Shown piece after piece: positions 22,101 to 32,550 of a stretch of 64,000 nt of DNA (position 1 is its first letter; each line of letters opens with the position of its first letter). This stretch comes from Eonycteris spelaea. Its lineage: Eukaryota; Chordata; Mammalia; Chiroptera; Pteropodidae. The translations under genes and the position numbers were made by a program. The notes beneath the pieces are model-generated. The model was not told where the DNA came from and did no database searches. It saw nothing but the letters and a program-made list of their open reading frames with translations. Location of the stretch: NCBI GenBank assembly GCA_003508835.1, contig PUFA01000081.1, positions 6,634,001-6,698,000 on the forward strand. The letters are read 5' to 3'.

Positions 22101-25100
22101 GGAAGGTTGGAAAACAATTTTTGTACTTTTATTTTTATTTGAATAGTTTATATTGTTAGGAAAACTATAGGGCAAAAGACATTATTTCACAGTTTAAAAA
22201 ATACTAAGAAAATAATAGGTGATAAATGTGGTATGGTATTAATAGTTGATTAAAAGTTAAAATCTTTAAAAATGTATATTAAAAAACCATAGACCTTCAA
22301 AATATGTTTACATTATAAAAATTCAGGGGAAATATGGTTGCAGCTAACTTATAGTGAATGAAGAGTAAAACAGATGTTAAAATTTTATAGTAGTATATAC
22401 TATATGATTTCATTTGCATGATGTTAAAAAAACAAATATATGGTGGTAGTGTTCAGATTAATGATTACTTTGAGGGGGGAAAGGGGAGCCTTCTGGCATG
22501 CTTAGAATATTGTTTATCTTTATCAGTGTATATGTAGGTAAAAATTCACTGTGCTGCACACAAGATTGTATTTTACTGTATGCAAAGTATACCTCAATAA
22601 TAAAGTGAAAAAAATAATAAAGCCTGAAATTAAAAAATCCTAATAGGTAATTTGAACAATTCTAAAACTATTTTAATTGTCTTGTTCTACTATAGGTGCT
22701 TTTGAATATCCATGATAATGAAATCATTGTGGGCATTGCATTAACAGAAGAGAGTCTCCATCGAAGAAATATCACACATTTTGGACCTACAACTCTCAGA
22801 TCTACTCTTGCCTATGGGATGCTCAGGTAGAATGCGTTTGCCAACTAGATTAAAATTACACCTTGGTTTGAAGTTTCTTTTCAAAAGTTAATTTCTTGTG
22901 AGGTATTTTGTGTTGTAATATAGTGAATAAATAACAGGATAAAAGCTATTGATCTGTTTCTTTCCCTTATATCCGGTTTTGATTCTTTGTGATCCTGAGA
23001 ATACCACTTAATTACTGTTTTGGTTTTTTTTTTTTTAATTATAAAATGGAAAAGATAGTTTTCATTTGCCTCTTGAATAGAGTTGCAACATTTCTGTTTA
23101 GAAAGGATATACTATATGTTGGGAAATAGAGCAAATTTTGCTTTCATTTTTGTCAGTGAAGCAGATGAAAGGATTTTTGAAAATGTGTATGATGTGTAAG
23201 CGAACACAGAGAGCTTTTCCTTATATTTTTAAATTTTATACTCAGTTCATCCCAGGAATCATTCTGGAATTTTCCATGTTTTCAATTGTAAACTGTAGCT
23301 TTCTTTCTCCTTTGTCCTTTTTGTTTTTATTGGGTGCTTCTTTCCACCACTCAGACAAGTTGTCTTCTCTAGGTTTCTGATTTTCTGAGTGCAAAATGGG
23401 TTTTCTGTGAGACTTAAAGGATTGTTAGGAGTAAATGCAGAAACATATGCAAAATACCTGCTATATACAGTACCTGGCATAGCTTGGTAGTCTTCTTTTA
23501 CCTGCTCATCCATGGAGTCCAGTTCAGCACAACTGGAATCTATTAATTCAATGGCAATAATAGAAAACTGGGCCCAGCTGATAAAGGAAGAGCTCCTAGT
23601 CTTCATTCACTTAACAAACATTTATTATCCACTGCCAGGCATTATGGTGTAGGAGCCAGGTATAAGAGTCACTTTGGGTGCAACTATTAGAAACCTAAGT
23701 AAGCTAGTTTAAGATTAAAAAAAAAAAGTGATGATGGAGTGGGAAGGGGATGTATTGGAAAGATCCCGAGAAGTCTTGAGAAATCCACAGAAAAACTGAA
23801 AGCCGTATTTCAAGAAGGGTAGGAATCAAATCGTGGAAAAATACCTTTTAAACCTAGACAGTCACTTTTATCTCTCTTAGGAGTCTATGGGCTCTTGTTT
23901 CTGCTCACCTGTGCAAATGGCTGCTCCTCATCTAAATTTATATATTTCCAATTTCAAATGACCAGCTCCATACTGCCTAGGGCTTCTAGCTCTTGCCAAT
24001 TCTTGAAAGAGAGAGACTCAGTCAAGTGTTCACTCAGACCCCAGCAGCAATGCCTAGGAATGCATTAGTGGGGTTGCTTACTACCAACACTGTGGTCAAG
24101 TAATCTGTTGCCATGTGTTAAGGGGCAGGAACAGGGAGGTAGACCTGGACAGGTATTAAAATGAGAACAGTGTTAGTCCCCAAGAATCTTAGTCTTGTGA
24201 GGAAGATAAATAATTACATGTAATAAATACTATAATAGAATATGAAAATGTTAGCAGGACAAAAGAAGGAAACCTAGTGAGTGACCTGAGGAGGGAATAC
24301 TTCATAAACGGTGTAATATTTCAGCCACTAACAATAATGCCTCTAATCCTGACTTTATCACCTATTAGTTTTGTATCTGTGGACAGGTTTTGCATCAGCC
24401 TCTCTGTAAAATAATAATAGTGACTCACCTCAAGGGGTCGTTAAAAGATTAAATGAGATAATGCATACAAAGAGTTAAACCCATCCAAACCTGTAATATA
24501 TAGCAGGTCCTCAAATAACAGTTTCTCTTATAAGGTTGATGAGATGCCAGAGATGCTGTAGGAACTTACATCATGTTTATATCAATTAACCGGTGGTAAA
24601 ATTGGTTCTATTATGTCATTTCACTTAAAGTTACAGAAGCTATCTACGACATTGAAGAATTACTGTACTAAGTTCTCAAGTAAAGCAATTATTTTATAGC
24701 AACGTTATTATCTTTAAAATTTTTAAGGGAATACTGAATGTCTAAACTACCAATAAACTCATATTAATACGTGTTCTAATTGAAACATGTTTCAGGTTTT
24801 TATTTTTAGTGTAATATAGGTTTATATACAAAATAACATGTATTTTCTAAAAGCATATATGCATATATTTAAAAGACTTAGAAACTAAATTCCAACTGGA
24901 AATGAAATAGGATTTTGGATAATACTCAAAGGGTACTTTTAGTTTTATGTAATGTTATTTTTAAATGCTAAGCTATGGAGTCAACATGTAATTACAAATT
25001 GATTTTTATAATGGATATTGATTGATGTTTCTTCATGCTAACCTAATAGGTCCTTGATCTTATAGCTCTTGGTTGAAGTCTCTTCACATAGGCTGTTTTC

Positions 25101-28100
25101 TTTTCTCTAGGCTCTGTGCTCCTCAGCCTACTGATATAATAGTTGATCCAATGTGTGGAACAGGGGCAATACCAATAGAGGTAATAACTTTTTATTAGCT
25201 TTCAGATAAGCAAGTGATATGTCTGGAATGTTTTTGAACTAATGCGCAAATTATACATAATGAAATCACCAAGGTTGGGTCAACGGACCCAAGAGTTTTG
25301 AAAAAAATACTCTAGTAAAGCTGGAACTTTTGTGTAAAGGCTGTAACCACTTACTACAAATAGTCAAGGACTAGGTATATTGTAAATGATATTTAACCAT
25401 TGGATTACAGAGGAGACTGAGAATTTCAAACTGGTGAGTCTCTTTTCTCTAATAGGTAAATAAACTTGAGTAGAAGCGATCATTGAAAGCAAAAGCATAA
25501 ACTGGAGGAAGGTGTTTCATCTCTATAAAGTGAGATTATGCTTCTTAATCCACTTAGGTTCTTGGAGGAAGTATAGTTGTAAAAAGGGGAAACCTGTGAA
25601 CAATAATTTTTTTTTTTAGTAAATCTAACAAGGTTATATACCAAATACTCTTAAGTAGTCTTCAAAATTACTGTGATACTGAGAGGACTCAAAACCTGCC
25701 TAAAGTAAGACGTGGAAAGGTATTTCTAATTGGAGAACATTAACAGGAAAGTGTTCTTGAATCAATATTATCTATACTTTTATAAATAATTTGGATGAGG
25801 ACACTCCCAGTAAAATTGTTTAAATTTGTGAAACAGTACGTTCTTGCATATAGTACACACAAAGCCAATGGGAGATACCATAGATTCTTTGAGTGTCAGA
25901 AATGGAACAGATGAGCAAGTCTAAAGCAATCCACAAAGGGAAAAATAATCCAGACTGCAATTAGAAAATGATATGTCATCTGGGAGTTAAAATCCCAGAA
26001 GAAAATCATAGTAGTTGAGATCAGCAGTCCCTAACCTTTTGGGCACCAGGGACTGGTACTTCTATGAATGCCTAAGGCCTGATGATCTGAGGTGGAGCTG
26101 AGATGGTGATACTAGTGCTGGGAGCACCTACTAATACAGATGAAGTTTCACTTGATTGCCGGACACTCACCTATTGCTGTGAGTTGTTCCTAACAGGCCA
26201 CGGACAGGTACTGGTCCACAACCTAGGAGTTGAGGACCCTTGGTCTAAATGAGTACTGTTTTCTGCTCACATTGGCTAGAGAAATTTACTCTGGCTAAAG
26301 AGACCTACACTGAGAAAATTCAGTATGAGATTCTCAAATACTCCAATATATCAGATTATATATAAAATCCCATAATAACAGGGTATATATATTGGTCAGT
26401 TTGATTTGGGTAACTTTTTCAAATCACAATTATATTTAAGGTCTGTAATGCCTACTATGTGTCAGACACTGCTGGGTGAGAGATTGAGTAAAATACCAAA
26501 CCTGAGGTTCCTAGATTTGTTGAGAGGCAGGCAGATATCAAAATAAAAGGAGAACAAGTGCAGTGCTTTTGGGGGGAGGGGGTCAAATGAGAGACAGCTT
26601 GGATTGTTGAGATTTATGTCACAGAAGATGTGACACTGAAGCTGGGTCTTGAAAGACGAGTAGGAGTTCAATAGTCAGAGATTGAACAGGAAAGCATTTC
26701 AAGCAAAGGGAATAGGAATAACAAAGTTGACAATAGGCAGTGTTTTGCCACTTTAGGAAAGCACTGATTATTGGATTGGATGTCTTGTTTATTACAATCA
26801 ACTGAAATGATTTTCTCTTTAATCATCTTTTTGCAGTTTGCTACTTCTGTTTTAATATATACTCTTGTCTTTTAGGGGGCTACTGAATGGTCTAACTGTT
26901 ACCATATTGCTGGTGACAACAATCCATTGGCTGTGAATAGAGCAGCAAATAACATCTCATCTTTACTGACCAAAAACCAAATTAAAGAAGGGTAAAAATT
27001 TTAAAGATTTTGTAGCACCTCTTTGACAATCACTTTTCATAATGACTTTATGATTAATACCCCCAGTACATTGTGAAATCATTTAACCAAAATGAACATG
27101 TTGAGACTCTTTTAAGGTTGTTGAATATGGTTTATATTTTAAAAATATTTAACCGTAATTTACCCACCCCAAAGCAACTATTTTTCTTGAGTTTTCTTAT
27201 ATATTTTTCCCACATAAGATATTGTGTATTCATTTTAATTTCAAATACTTTATTTGTACAGTTTTTAATGACGGCATAACATTCCATTCTATAGAAATAC
27301 CATAATTTAGCCTTTCCTTTATTTGGCACTTTAAAACATCTGAGTTGCAAGAGACCTGAAAACCATCCCCATGGTGCCTACATATCCTGCAGATCTTAAC
27401 CATTGGCCTCTGAAGGCTGTTGATTCCATTTTTACAGCTAGTCATGTTTTAGTGAGCTGAGTCTTTCCCTAAACCTCCTACAGATTTTCCTCCCACCTGA
27501 GTCCATAAAGAAAAACCTTATCTGTCACATGATGATTGGCATCAGATATTTGAAGGGCTACCAAAACCCTTACCTTCCTCCATTCACCCCTCCAAATCCT
27601 CTCTCCTTCAAGCAAAACATTCCAAGTCTTTTAGCCATATCCTTTTGATATCTGTGCACTGGAAGTCCATTAACCTCTGGGAAATTTTTCTTCTGAGATG
27701 TGTATGATTATAGTATTAAGCCCTAGCCTACTACTCCAAATTACATTTGACGACACCATCTAGGCCAGCCTTTCAAAGTCTCAACTGTCTTTGGGAAGAA
27801 TTAGTTGAAATGTCAATTAGTCTACAGTTTCTCACCAGAGATCCCATCATAAAATTGTGTCTCTCGTCTCCTCTGCTACTGTACTTCATTTTCCTATAAA
27901 GTGGCAGGAGTAGGTCATCAGATTTATTAGGTCTTACCGGTGCTCCACTTTCTAAATACATAGCCCAAGAAGTCATATCCTATGATTGGCCATAACAGAT
28001 CTAGAAACATCAGTCTCTATAACCTTTAGTGTGAGGTTTATATTTGTAAGTAGAAATCAATTGTTTTTAAAAATATTCATTTTATATGAATATTCATTTA

Positions 28101-30812
28101 TTATAATGGCATACCTAATACTATTTTATATCTGTATATTGGTTATCCTTTAATTTTTTTTCCCTTTTCAATAGAATCACAATGCTTTCTTGTGTTCTTT
28201 CATATACTATTTGTTCTATAGTTTAACACTCAATACTTTTTGTTTCCTATTGAGGTTTTAAAATGTTAACAAAAATCTTAAGTTGTATGCTATAAATATT
28301 TTCTTTTTAGTAAGTTTTTATTAGAGCTTTTATGCTAAGGACTCCTGTGGACCATATGTTATAGATTTTGATAATTACCTACTTTGGTTACTTTCTACAT
28401 CATTACTTATATACTTGTTTCTCTGATTAGTTGTTTAGGACAGTGCTTTCCAACTTTAATGTACCTATAAATCACCTGGGATCCCATTAACATACAGAAT
28501 CTGATTCAGTACGTTTAGGATGGGACCTGGGAGTCTGCATTTTTTAGTAAGCTTCTGGCTAACGTTGATGCTACCAGTCTGTGGCCCAGTTTTTTGAGTA
28601 GCAAAGGTTTAGATTATTTTTACACATAAAACTGAAAAGCAATTGAAAGGCTTTGTTGATTTATATTTTACTATGAATTTTTATAGTATATTTTAATATT
28701 TACTGATTTTCTTGAGGCTTAGTACATGACCAGGGTTTTCTTGAAACTTGATAAACATTTTTAAACAAATTATTCTTCTATTTTCTGAATATTTTATTTT
28801 TCAGACTCTACACTTTATGTCTGATTAACCTGTAGTCTTTTTATAAATCTTACCTAGATTTTTAATGTTTCTTGGCTTAATTTGTAGTAATTAGTGCTTT
28901 AACACTCTATTTCCGATAGAATACTTCTCTTCCCCATTATGTAGTGATTGCCTTCACTGCATTTTATTATCAAATAGCAATAGTGTAACTCTTCATTTGT
29001 TCTCCTTTGATTTGCCTTTCTTAGCCTGTGCATTACTGCCTGTATTTTATTTCTTAAACCAGTAGCTTTGCCTTAATGGAGAAAATTTAAACCATGTTTT
29101 TATTTATTTTTTTATCTTCTTTGCCTTCTTAATGGTATATGTATTTTAATCTTAAGCACCTCTATAATTACTAATTTTACATATTTGTCTCCTCTATTTA
29201 CCAAACTTTATCCTTCATATGTGTCACCTCAATCCTTTTTTACTCTTTAGCAGTTTCCATGTTTCATTAATAGCTTGCATCGTTGGTTACATAATTTACT
29301 GCTTCAACAGCTTTTCAAAGTTCTGTTTTAGTTCTTTGTGTTGCAATCTTGTTTTCCCCCTTAACCTATTTTCTTAAATTGTAGATGAAGCAGATGTAGA
29401 CATCTTTTGAAAATCACTCTTAACCATTTAAAAAGTTTTGTCATTATTATAGATTGTCATTATACAAGTTGTATCTTATGACCTTATGCTTCCTTCCGAC
29501 ATCCTTTTAGAGTTGTTTCTATCGCTGATATTTTAGTAGCATTTTGTACTTTATAGCAGTCTCTTTAGAAAAATTTTTAATTTCGTATTTCAGAATACAT
29601 TGAAGCTTCTTTCCTTTGTCTCCACAGCAAACTGTCCTGGGGCTTGCCCATAGACGCTATTCAATGGGATATCTGCAATCTGCCACTGAGAACTGGCTCT
29701 GTGGACATTATTGTAACAGACATGCCATTTGGAAAAAGGTGGGGACTTAGTTTTTCAAAAAATGAGTTCTACCTTCATAATACCTACTTACCTTCTAAAT
29801 CTATTGTCCTTTGTCATCAGAAATCTTAAATTCCTTCTAGCAGACTGTCAAAAGAGCAGTTTTTCACTTACACATTATGGCAATGGATTCACCCATTTTT
29901 TCTTCTGAGAGCTCAGGAATGTATTAACTACATTTGAACCGACCATCAGATTCACCCACTTTCTAGTCCATTATTGAATAATATACTTCACACAGAAAGA
30001 TTGAAGCAAACCTGGTTCTATTTCTCAGTATAAATGATTTCTAATCACTGGTTTGGTTTATACAATGACTGCTAATATGCTTAGTAAGGACAATTTATAT
30101 AACTATTATAGTCATTTGTTCTGTAATTGATTCACCTTATTTAAAATTCTGTGCCATTTACTAAAGTCCCATCACTCATTTCATTGACATATAATGGCAA
30201 AGTTCTAGCTTCCAAATGGCAACTATTTTTCATACCTCAGGATTTTCTTGTTGCAATGAGTTTTTAATAATTTCTTTAATAGAGTTCTAGGTATTTATTT
30301 TTTCAAGAGTTTGACTCATTGGACCTTCTTTAATAGGATGGGCTCCAAGAAGAGAAACTGGAACCTTTATCCAGCTTGCCTACGGGAGATGAGCCGTGTC
30401 TGTAGACCTGGGACAGGCCGAGCTGTACTACTTACTCAGGACAAGAAATGCTTTACCAAGGTACTGTATAGTAGCTCAGCCTATGGTAGCTTTGGGAACT
30501 TAAGTAGATTAGGGGATATTAGTCTGAGTAGGATTTGTGTTCTCTCCCCCTAACTGTTCCTTATTGTCAACAAAGACCCCTGGTTAGTCTAGAGCAGGTA
30601 GGTCATAAAAGCTAACTATTTTTATGCCTTTTGTGTATACACAGGCATTATCTGGAATGGGACATGTATGGCGGAAGGTGCATACTGTCTGGGTGAACAT
30701 AGGTGGTCTTCATGCTGCAGTTTATCTTCTGAAACGTACTTCTCAAGCTTTTGTTCATCCTTCAGAACAAGATAAAGAACTCCTTGGTAATGAATACAAA
30801 AATGATGAATAG
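12876..30812 (+). CDS. THUMPD3: tRNA (guanine(6)-N2)-methyltransferase THUMP3, nine coding exons
   Basis: Join 12876-13130, 14456-14533, 20677-21150, 22696-22826, 25111-25180, 26876-26991, 29628-29738, 30337-30460 and 30645-30812. Every junction is GT/AG and the phases agree, giving 1,527 nt and 508 residues (human protein about 507). Product: catalytic subunit that, with TRMT112, makes N2-methylguanosine at position 6 (and reportedly 7) of tRNAs. That role is known for the family and not shown here. Visible features: a basic stretch at 141-149 (KKKKTKRRK, possibly nuclear or RNA-contacting), a THUMP domain around 165-300, and a class I methyltransferase fold from about 313. The latter has SAM motif I DPMCGTGAIPIE (325-336), an acidic 'AGDNNP' (348-353) and the motif IV-like D-M-P-F-G at 406-410. 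Start: ATG at 12,876 has A at -3 and an in-frame TAA 24 nt upstream. The motif IV Met replaces the Leu of the human protein. Confidence 0.96.
13620..13654. repeat. (TC)n(T)n simple repeat
   Basis: Several CT units run into about 22 T. Pure simple sequence. Confidence 0.9.
13755..14345. mobile_element. Tigger-like (TcMar) non-autonomous element, copy B
   Basis: The left terminus 'tagtagagccccc' and right terminus 'gagggactactg' are inverted repeats, flanked by TA on both sides as expected for Tc1/mariner/pogo insertion. Internal phrases 'tttcctatacatacatacct' and 'atgataaagcttaattta', and 'ggtaactgaaaccacagata' near the right end, match the family seen at 10,627-11,102. No transposase coding capacity remains. 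Confidence 0.85.
14456..14533 (+). CDS. THUMPD3: THUMPD3 exon 3
   Basis: 78 nt, residues 86-111, beginning VHCLRSVDNL after a strong acceptor and ending ACAAAG|GTGAGC. Both boundaries are in phase 0. Confidence 0.95.
14636..16800 (-). mobile_element. HAL1/L1-type element with ORF1 relic
   Basis: Read on the minus strand, 15,900 to about 15,235 contains a decayed L1 ORF1: a coiled-coil end like 'LDEVEDQIRDLEDGV', 'ENLFEEIMTENFPNL', 'ISQQKLQARRAWHKIF' and 'FRIKGQIKSFPDKKKLKEF' before the ORF end. ORF1 is followed almost directly by a short 3' region and T-rich tail at about 14,636 with no ORF2, which is the HAL1 (half-L1) arrangement. In-frame stops show it is dead. The GC-richer stretch at 16,160-16,790 is its 5' side. 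Open frames there on both strands (16,388-16,780 and 16,421-16,723) are incidental. Confidence 0.75.
16840..17155 (+). repeat. L1 3' UTR with poly-A (sense)
   Basis: 'tcaaaaggtacaaacttatt', 'aactatagttaataatactg', 'gatcattttgcaatatatac', 'ccctgaaaataaaatgttat' and the A-run at about 17,141-17,154 match the sense L1 3' UTR in order. Confidence 0.85.
18160..19335 (-). repeat. Probable L1-type 5' region (antisense), unresolved
   Basis: The minus strand starts 'aacatggtggaataacac' at about 19,335, like an L1 5' end. At about 18,680 it enters a Lys/Glu-rich, frame-broken coding relic with 'MNIYEKLAQNLQEHK' and later 'LKAEIEKQKDEVKKKKQEL'. This could be the 5' UTR/upstream region of an old L1 or a processed pseudogene. 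I do not recognise the source. Confidence 0.35.
19725..20230 (-). repeat. LINE L2 (antisense)
   Basis: 'tttattgagtaccttttgta' with 'taccaggcactgtctaggtg' is the antisense L2 3' end. 'gatgggaagctactgagtgt', 'agggagggacatgatcagat' and 'ttactattttaaaagatgtc' follow in antisense L2 order. Confidence 0.8.
20677..21150 (+). CDS. THUMPD3: THUMPD3 exon 4 (basic linker and THUMP domain)
   Basis: 474 nt, residues 112-269, phase 0 at both ends, acceptor 'cccttatag' and donor GGAG|GTAGGT. It encodes EEVLKDFEELAGKLPW, the basic run KKKKTKRRK, an acidic low-complexity linker (about 155-222), and then the THUMP core from LKFRVTCNRAGEKH (225 onward) through DFGGAVQDYFKWK. The linker is the least conserved part compared with human, as expected for a disordered segment. 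Confidence 0.97.
21280..21478 (+). repeat. MIR SINE (sense)
   Basis: 'tagattcaaattttgattct', 'gtgtaactttggacaagata', 'gaaagttaaatgagacagta' and 'actaagtgctcaaaagata' are MIR landmarks in order. Confidence 0.8.
21845..22070 (+). repeat. MIR SINE (sense)
   Basis: Well preserved: 'gtgggttcaaatcccaatct', 'gtgcctcagtttcctcatct', 'gtaaaaggataataataacc' and 'ttgcacatagctaggtaagt'. Confidence 0.9.
22390..22620 (+). repeat. L1 3' end (sense)
   Basis: 'gattaatgattactttgagg', 'aattcactgtgctgcacaca' and 'tatacctcaataataaagtg' with A-rich tail match an L1M-type 3' UTR. Confidence 0.65.
22696..22826 (+). CDS. THUMPD3: THUMPD3 exon 5 (end of THUMP domain)
   Basis: 131 nt, residues 270-312 plus two bases of codon 313, encoding VLLNIHDNEIIVGIALTEES and HRRNITHFGPTTLRSTLAYG in two segments. 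The tail 'FGPTTLRSTLAYGML' leads into the methyltransferase domain. Donor GCTCAG|GTAGAA. Confidence 0.97.
22827..25110 (+). other. THUMPD3: THUMPD3 intron 5
   Basis: Contains an L2-like antisense tail (about 23,600-23,670), antisense L2 (about 24,150-24,310) and a sense MIR (24,325-24,515). The rest is AT-rich with nothing recognised. The acceptor 'ttttcttttctctag' is strong. Confidence 0.65.
24325..24515 (+). repeat. MIR SINE (sense)
   Basis: 'ctgactttatcacctattag', 'cagcctctctgtaaaataat', 'aagattaaatgagataatgc' and 'atagcaggtcctcaaataac' follow MIR. Confidence 0.75.
25111..25180 (+). CDS. THUMPD3: THUMPD3 exon 6 (SAM-binding motif I)
   Basis: 70 nt completing Arg313 and encoding to Glu336. 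It carries IIVDPMCGTGAIPIE, the glycine-rich loop that contacts S-adenosylmethionine. Donor ATAGAG|GTAATA, phase 0. Confidence 0.97.
26032..26243. mobile_element. hAT-type non-autonomous element, copy A
   Basis: About 210 bp, left end 'cagcagtccctaacctttt' and right end 'gagttgaggacccttg', which are imperfect terminal inverted repeats of the CAGNGGTCCCCAACC type. The internal 'ctgatgatctgaggtggagc', 'aatacagatgaagtttcact' and 'cctaacaggccacggacagg' are shared with the copy at 59,331-59,553. Confidence 0.75.
26440..26770 (-). repeat. LINE L2 (antisense)
   Basis: 'gcctactatgtgtcagacac', 'aagatgtgacactgaagctg' and 'tgaacaggaaagcatttcaa' are antisense L2 phrases in order. Confidence 0.75.
26876..26991 (+). 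CDS. THUMPD3: THUMPD3 exon 7
   Basis: 116 nt, residues 337-374 plus two bases of Gly375. It encodes GATEWSNCYHIAGDNNPLAV (337-356), including the acidic residue Asp350 after the second strand of the fold, which in class I methyltransferases usually binds the SAM ribose. Donor GAAGG|GTAAAA. Confidence 0.96.
26992..29627 (+). other. THUMPD3: THUMPD3 intron 7
   Basis: 2.6 kb, T-rich. It contains a MER5-like element (28,440-28,615). The rest has no element I can name with confidence. Confidence 0.65.
28440..28615. mobile_element. MER5-like hAT-Charlie MITE
   Basis: 'cagtgctttccaactttaat', 'cacctgggatcccattaaca', 'tctgattcagtacgtttagg' and 'gacctgggagtctgcatttt' follow the MER5A order and end 'ttgagtagcaaag'. 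Imperfect 8-bp flanking repeats gtttagga / gtttagat fit hAT target-site duplication. Confidence 0.85.
29628..29738 (+). CDS. THUMPD3: THUMPD3 exon 8 (catalytic motif IV)
   Basis: 111 nt from the last base of Gly375 to two bases of Arg412. It encodes LSWGLPIDAIQWDICNLPLR and then TGSVDIIVTDMPFGK. The D406-M-P-F-G410 segment occupies the N/D-P-P-Y/F-type motif of tRNA guanine-N2 methyltransferases; the human protein has DLPFG. Donor AAAAAG|GTGGGG. Confidence 0.96.
29739..30336 (+). other. THUMPD3: THUMPD3 intron 8
   Basis: About 600 bp of AT-rich sequence. I see no repeat or motif of note. Confidence 0.8.
30337..30460 (+). CDS. THUMPD3: THUMPD3 exon 9
   Basis: 124 nt, residues 412 (last base) to 453, encoding MGSKKRNWNLYPACLREMSR and AVLLTQDKKCFTK. 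Phase 0 at the donor ACCAAG|GTACTG. Confidence 0.96.
30645..30812 (+). CDS. THUMPD3: THUMPD3 exon 10 (last coding exon)
   Basis: 168 nt including the TAG stop at 30,810-30,812, residues 454-508: ALSGMGHVWRKVHTVWVNIG, then VYLLKRTSQAFVHPSEQD. The final residues (KELLGNEYKNDE) differ from the human C-terminus, which I recall ends differently, but the length is within one residue. Confidence 0.95.
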   Translation, partial: ALSGMGHVWRKVHTVWVNIGGLHAAVYLLKRTSQAFVHPSEQDKELLGNEYKNDE

Positions 30813-31605
30813 TATTTGTGCTTCCTGATAATGGAAATGTTAACTTGCTTTGGGAGAAAAATAGTATTAACAAAAGTATAAGTTTCTACAGTTTAAGCTG
30901 GTCTAAAGCTCTTCAACCTAGTTAGCAAGAGGTATGAATGTCATGTAATTGAAAAAGTTATAAGAATTGTTCTTTGGAGCTGCTTTGAAGGGGTAGGTGG
31001 GCATTTAGTACTTTTCTTAAAATGCTTTGAAGATGCTAAGCCTACTAAAATGCTTTGGGATTTGGGTTCAGAACATTTTCAGGCTTTATAATAGTTCCTG
31101 TTTTCCACTGTAGCTACCCTGGCCTAATGGAAAGGCAGAGAACATAATCAGAGAATCTTAGGCAACATCTCATTGCCTGTGCAGCTCTGTTTAGTCGCTC
31201 AAGTTCTCTTTACCTCAACTTAAAAGACAAAGCATTATGTTTTGTGAAACAGGGTTTGCCGCAGTAGATGAAGTCTCACAAGACCTACTAGGAAGTTAAC
31301 ATTGCCTTAAAAACTAAAATAGTCATGCTATTCAGATTAATACTTTAGGATTTATCAAAGGAATTATAAAGACGCTTTACTGTTAGCAATATAGGACATT
31401 TCTATTTGTAAATAGCAGCAAATACATTGTTAATGTATGAGACCAAAAAAGTCAAATCAAAAAAATTTTTTTCTTTTCAGTACACATTAGTGGTGTGGCT
31501 TTTCAAAGTCGAACATAAACCTTTCAAAATACCCAGTTTCTTTAAAGGACCAAGGAACTGATGTTATCTTTCAATTAAAAATTTCACTTGTTTTCTCTTG
31601 GGTTA
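30813..31605 (+). other. THUMPD3: THUMPD3 3' UTR (end approximate)
   Basis: Continues from the stop without repeat insertions. The best poly(A) signal is ATTAAA at 31,574-31,579, followed by a T/GT-rich stretch (cttgttttctcttgggtt), a plausible downstream element. No AATAAA was found nearer the stop, so longer or shorter UTRs are possible. Confidence 0.5.
31574..31579 (+). terminator. THUMPD3: Candidate poly(A) signal ATTAAA for THUMPD3
   Basis: The commonest variant hexamer, with a U/GU-rich element 10-30 nt downstream. Sequence evidence only. Confidence 0.4.
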
Positions 31606-32374
31606 TTATTCCTATTTAGTTGCTTTCCTAGTTGTAGAAGGTCCTTCCTGAGACATTGGAAAATGAAATGACTTCAGTATGAAGTCCTTGTGAAAACAGT
31701 GCTTCCCCCCTAGGTCAAATAGTACTTGGGGTTTTATGTGGAATTCTTTATAGTCTTCACTTGATTTTGGAGTTTCAGGCTGCACTCAGCTTAGATTTTC
31801 AGTGTCCTATTAGAAATATGAGTACTACTCATTACCTTTGCTGTCTCTCACATTTAGTATAAAAGGACAGTACTTCTTTTCTTTGAAAGAATAGGTCACA
31901 TTAGCAGTATAGCCAACATTCCTAGTCTGGTTTCTCTGATATACTACCTCACACTTGAGAATCAGTATTTTATATCCTAGCCTGGAGTTCTTACCACCAT
32001 CAGAATGCAGTTGCACTATTATGGGTTCAACTAAGTTTTCATGTCTGACAAAAGAAATCATTTAAACCTCTAGTGTCAGTCAGCAATCCACAGAGCTGGC
32101 AAGTACTCAGTTCAAGGAACCGTATCTGTTCTCACCAGTTCACCAAAGGCTTGGCACAGTGCCTGTCAGAATAGACATTTAATATTTGTTGAACAAATGA
32201 ATTAGTATTTTTGCATATTGGCATAGTCTTTTAAGTGTATCAAATCTGTGCCTCAACTTGTCTTATACCACTGTAAAAACATTACCAGATTTAAGATGCT
32301 ACAGATTGTAGAGAGCATTATCTGTAATAGTTTGCAGTTTTCCTCCCTTAGTATTGTTTTGTAATCTGGTGACA

Positions 32375-32550
32375 GGAAAAGAATATGGGCTATGAGGATT
32401 CAGAAGAGCTGTGATTGAGTTACATATGACACTGCCACCTAATAGTTCTGTGACCTTAGCTTTTTAACCTTTAAAGTAGGCCTCTCCTACATCATAGAAA
32501 TGTGAAAAGATAGGGACATAAACTTAATGTGAACACAAAATGAGTGAATT
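32375..32550 (+). repeat. MIR SINE (sense)
   Basis: 'ctatgaggattcagaagagc', 'agttctgtgaccttagcttt' and 'gtgaaaagatagggacataa' in MIR order. Confidence 0.55.

Larger units (their letters stand above)
21151..22695 (+). other. THUMPD3: THUMPD3 intron 4
   Basis: Contains two sense MIRs (21,280-21,478 and 21,845-22,070) and an L1 3' end (22,390-22,620). Confidence 0.75.
25181..26875 (+). other. THUMPD3: THUMPD3 intron 6
   Basis: Holds a hAT-type MITE (26,032-26,243) and antisense L2 (26,440-26,770). 25,200-26,000 is AT-rich, nothing recognised. Confidence 0.7.

Noticed and set aside
29644..29829. Short frame extending past exon 8
   Set aside because: It reads through the donor at 29,739. The true product splices to 30,337 with matching phase.
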